Below, one piece after another: positions 34,455-36,953 of a stretch of 36,953 nt of DNA (its first letter is position 1; every line of letters begins with the position of its first letter). The stretch comes from Bradyrhizobium sp. YR681 (lineage in GTDB: Bacteria > Pseudomonadota > Alphaproteobacteria > Rhizobiales > Xanthobacteraceae): NCBI RefSeq assembly GCF_000282615.1, contig NZ_AKIY01000323.1, positions 1 to 36,953 on the forward strand, written 5' to 3'. The notes beneath the pieces are model-generated. The model saw only the letters and a program-made list of their open reading frames with translations. It did not search any database and had not been told where the DNA came from. The position numbers were made by a program, and so were the translations under genes.

Positions 34455-35834
34455 ATGTCCACGTTCGACAATCCATTTGATCCGAACCGCAACCTTCGAG
34501 CCGGCTGTGCCTGTGGCGAGCACCAATCCGCCGCCGAGCATGAGCAGGCCACGGCGCTGCGCTGCGACCCCGTCGAGAGCGAGGAGACGCGTTACGAGGG
34601 CGTTGTCGCCTCCGCCGTCATGCGCGCGATGTTCCCGCAGGACGTGGCGCGGCGCGCCTTCCTGAAATCGGTCGGTGCGTCCACGGCGCTCGCTGCGCTG
34701 TCGCAATTCTTCCCGCTCAAGACCGCGACGGAAGTGTTTGCACAGACCGGCACGCCCGAGAAGAAGGACCTCAAGGTCGGCTTCATTCCGATCACCTGCG
34801 CCACGCCGATCATCATGGCTGCTCCCATGGGCTTCTATGCCAAGCACGGCCTCAACGTCGAAGTGGTCAAGACCGCCGGCTGGGCGGTCATCCGCGACAA
34901 GACCATCAACAAGGAATACGACGCCGCGCACATGCTCGCGCCGATGCCGATCGCGATTTCGCTCGGCCTCGGTGCCAACGCCATTCCCTTCGCCGTGCCC
35001 GCGATCGAGAACATCAACGGGCAGGGCATCGTGCTTGCGACCAAGCACAAGGACAAGCGCGACCCCAAGGACTGGAAGGGCCTGAAATTCGCGATCCCGT
35101 TCGACTATTCCATGCACAATTATCTGCTGCGCTATTATCTCGCCGAGCACGGCATCGACCCGGATACCGACGTGCAGCTGCGCTCGGTGCCGCCGCCGGA
35201 AATGGTCGCCAACCTCCGTGCCGACAACATCGACGGCTTCCTCGCGCCGGACAACATCTGCCAGCGCGCGATCTATGACGGCGTCGGCTTCATGCATCTG
35301 CTCTCGAAGGAGATCTGGGACGGCCATCCCTGCTGCAGCTTTGCCGCCAGCAAGGAATTCATCACGACCGCGCCGAACAGCTTTGCGGCGCTGACGCGCG
35401 CAATCGTCGATGCCACCGCCTATGCCTCGAAGGCCGAGAACCGCAAGCAGATCGCCGAAGCGATCGCGCCCGCCAACTACATCAACGCGCCGGTGACGGT
35501 GCTGGAGCAGGTCCTGACCGGTACCTACGCCGATGGGCTCGGCGGGGTGAAGACCGACGCCAAGCGCGTCGATTTCGATCCGTTCCCCTGGCAGTCCTTT
35601 GCGGTGTGGATGCTGACGCAGATGAAGCGCTGGGGCCAGATCAAGGGCGATGTCGATTACAAGGCGGTCGCCGAGCAGGTGTATCTGGCGACGGACACCA
35701 AGAAGCTGATGACCGAGATGGGGCTGTCGCCGCCGGCGACCGCGTACAAATCGTTCGCGGTGATGGGCAAGACTTTCGATCCTGCGAAGCCCGAGGACTA
35801 TGTCGCGAGCTTCAAGATCAAGAAGGCGTCGTGA
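34455..35834 (+). CDS. NrtA/CmpA-type ABC transporter substrate-binding protein, Tat-exported
   Basis: This 459-residue protein has a long N-terminal leader (1-62) with G-C-A-C-G-E-H-Q-S-A-A-E-H (17-29). A twin-arginine motif A-R-R-A-F-L-K-S (65-72) and hydrophobic segment to about residue 88 follow. The mature part, from K-V-G-F-I-P-I-T-C-A-T-P-I-I-M-A-A-P-M-G-F-Y to D-A-A-H-M-L-A-P-M-P-I-A, matches nitrate/bicarbonate-type binding proteins of the NrtA/CmpA/SsuA superfamily. The Tat route suggests folding or cofactor loading before export. GGGAG precedes the ATG at 34455 (an earlier ATG at 34437 lacks one). It is separated from the permease gene by 172 bases containing a palindromic repeat. 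Confidence 0.9.
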   Translation: MSTFDNPFDPNRNLRAGCACGEHQSAAEHEQATALRCDPVESEETRYEGVVASAVMRAMFPQDVARRAFLKSVGASTALAALSQFFPLKTATEVFAQTGTPEKKDLKVGFIPITCATPIIMAAPMGFYAKHGLNVEVVKTAGWAVIRDKTINKEYDAAHMLAPMPIAISLGLGANAIPFAVPAIENINGQGIVLATKHKDKRDPKDWKGLKFAIPFDYSMHNYLLRYYLAEHGIDPDTDVQLRSVPPPEMVANLRADNIDGFLAPDNICQRAIYDGVGFMHLLSKEIWDGHPCCSFAASKEFITTAPNSFAALTRAIVDATAYASKAENRKQIAEAIAPANYINAPVTVLEQVLTGTYADGLGGVKTDAKRVDFDPFPWQSFAVWMLTQMKRWGQIKGDVDYKAVAEQVYLATDTKKLMTEMGLSPPATAYKSFAVMGKTFDPAKPEDYVASFKIKKAS

Positions 35835-35847
35835 TGTTCTCAGCTCT

Positions 35848-35988
35848 CGTGTCCCGGGCGCGGCGCAGCGCGAAGCGGTGCGACGCAGAACCGGGACCCA
35901 TGCGGCCCGACTGGGTCCCGGCTCTGCGAAGCAGCACACCGGACGATGCTGCGCATCGCCGGGAGTGCTGCATCGCGTCCGGGACACG
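35848..35988. repeat. dispersed palindromic repeat inside the transporter operon
   Basis: CGTGTCCCGGG at 35848 and CGTCCGGGACACG ending at 35988 are inverted. Internal pairs (GGGACCCATGCGG / TGGGTCCCGG) add further hairpins. This matches a REP-like repeat common in Bradyrhizobium intergenic space. Its location between the binding-protein and permease genes could lower downstream expression. Confidence 0.8.
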
Positions 35989-36006
35989 TGCGGTGGGGTT
36001 TGTGCC

Positions 36007-36846
36007 ATGACCCCCTCCCTCCGTCTCCGCGCGGGCCTCGTCTCGATCGCACTGCTCGCGGCATTCCTCGGTATCTGGCATCTTGCCACGCGCTCCACTG
36101 CGCCGGTCGCGACGATGAGCCCGGAATACGCCAAGCTGATGGGCCTGACCGCGACGCAGGGCAAATCCGCCATGCCCGGGCCGCTCGATGTCGGCGCCAA
36201 GCTCTGGGAGCATCTGAGGCGGCCGTTCTACGACAACGGGCCGAACGACAAGGGGCTCGGCATCCAGCTCGGCTATTCCATCGCGCGCGTCGGCACGGGC
36301 TACCTGCTCGCCGTGCTGGTCGCGATCCCGCTCGGCTTCCTGATCGGCATGTCGCCGCTGCTCAGCAAGGCGCTCGATCCCTTCATCCAGGTGCTCAAAC
36401 CGATCTCGCCGCTCGCCTGGATGCCGCTGGCGCTCTACACCATCAAGGACTCATCCGTCTCCGCGATCTTCGTGATCTTCATCTGCTCGATCTGGCCGAT
36501 GCTGCTCAACACCGTCTTTGGCGTTGCCAGCGTCCGCAAGGAGTGGATCAACGTCGCGCGGACGCTCGAGGTCGGCACCATCAGGCGCGCCTTCACGGTG
36601 ATCCTGCCCGCGGCGGCTCCCACGATCCTGACCGGCATGCGCATCTCCATCGGCATCGCCTGGCTCGTGATCGTCGCAGCCGAGATGCTCGTCGGCGGCA
36701 CCGGCATCGGCTATTTCGTCTGGAACGAGTGGAATAACCTTTCGATCACCAACGTCATCATCGCGATCCTGCTGATCGGTGTCGTCGGCATGCTGCTCGA
36801 CCAGATCCTCGCGCGCTTCACGCGCATGGTCACGTTTCCGGAGTAG
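36007..36846 (+). CDS. ABC transporter permease (NrtB/SsuC-like)
   Basis: This 279-residue protein has an N-terminal membrane helix (about 9-27) followed by the conserved BPD permease core. It reads Q-L-G-Y-S-I-A-R-V-G-T-G-Y, P-L-G-F-L-I-G-M-S, P-I-S-P-L-A-W-M-P-L-A-L, and the EAA loop E-W-I-N-V-A-R-T-L-E-V-G-T-I-R-R-A-F. The closing segment is G-I-A-W-L-V-I-V-A-A-E-M-L-V-G-G-T-G-I-G-Y-F. These are diagnostic of nitrate/sulfonate/taurine permeases. The gene runs in the same direction as the binding protein. The ATP-binding subunit is expected downstream and lies outside the window. The ATG at 36007 has GGTGGGG about 10 bases upstream. Confidence 0.93.
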   Translation: MTPSLRLRAGLVSIALLAAFLGIWHLATRSTAPVATMSPEYAKLMGLTATQGKSAMPGPLDVGAKLWEHLRRPFYDNGPNDKGLGIQLGYSIARVGTGYLLAVLVAIPLGFLIGMSPLLSKALDPFIQVLKPISPLAWMPLALYTIKDSSVSAIFVIFICSIWPMLLNTVFGVASVRKEWINVARTLEVGTIRRAFTVILPAAAPTILTGMRISIGIAWLVIVAAEMLVGGTGIGYFVWNEWNNLSITNVIIAILLIGVVGMLLDQILARFTRMVTFPE

Positions 36847-36882
36847 GGGCTGATGATGTTCACCGGTGTTGCCGCGAATTCA

Positions 36883-36943
36883 CCTCGCCCCGCTTGCGGG
36901 GAGAGGTCGGATCGCATCGTCAGATGCGATCCGGGTGAGGGGG
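36883..36943. repeat. dispersed palindromic repeat at the right edge
   Basis: CCTCGCCCCGC-ttgc-GGGGAGAGG, then ATCGCATC and GATGCGAT with GGGTGAGGGG, form nested inverted pairs. This is a family of GGTGAGGG-ended repeats frequent in rhizobial genomes. It follows the permease stop by 36 bases. Confidence 0.75.
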
Positions 36944-36953
36944 GCTCTCCACG

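Noticed and set aside
34296..36200. N-terminal extension of the sigma-54 activator frame to 1276 residues
   Set aside because: It crosses the sigma-54 promoter and the whole binding-protein gene. The first 635 residues have shadow composition.

Overview
The window looks like a piece of the chromosome of a Bradyrhizobium-like alphaproteobacterium (Nitrobacteraceae/Rhizobiales). The grounds are high GC, an alphaproteobacterial SOS box (GAAC-N7-GAAC) in front of recA, many small DUF-type proteins typical of that group, and at least six kinds of dispersed palindromic intergenic repeat that I associate with Bradyrhizobium genomes. No tRNA, rRNA, CRISPR array, insertion sequence or prophage gene was seen.

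Layout. 1-7.1 kb: the 3' end of a PQQ-type dehydrogenase, then a run of small genes (PilZ, HdeA-like periplasmic protein, PaaI-type thioesterase, tiny lipoprotein and secreted proteins, zinc ribbons, DUF2798, small membrane proteins) with much non-coding space. 7.1-20 kb: conserved core. recA has a LexA box. A gcvT-gcvH-gcvP operon on the minus strand is led by a tandem glycine riboswitch. alaS is followed by a MlotiK1-like cyclic-nucleotide-gated K+ channel, then DUF3455/DUF3303 genes and icd. 20-28.6 kb: accessory metabolism and regulation. It holds a TrmJ-type tRNA methyltransferase fused to a degenerate DUF559 nuclease-like domain, a SnoaL-like protein, an SDR with a divergent LysR regulator, and a four-gene minus-strand cluster (MddA-like methanethiol methyltransferase, LuxR-type regulator, quinone oxidoreductase-like enzyme, hotdog protein) divergent from a SARP/BTAD-alpha/beta-hydrolase fusion.

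28.8-36.9 kb: the most system-like part. A TetR gene is divergent from an OsmC - acyl-CoA-dehydrogenase-like flavoprotein - double-rhodanese operon. A sigma-54 enhancer-binding protein with two PAS domains converges on that operon and is divergent from an NrtA/CmpA-like ABC transporter (Tat-exported binding protein, permease; the ATPase probably lies just beyond the window). Both the OsmC operon and the transporter are preceded by sigma-54 -24/-12 promoters with nearly the same sequence, and a palindrome at enhancer distance lies before the transporter. I infer one sigma-54-controlled uptake-and-metabolism module, most likely for an organosulfur (or nitrile/cyanide-type) compound. The substrate is not known from sequence.

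Functional assignments rest on reading motifs by eye. Start codons were chosen by ribosome binding site and family N-terminus.
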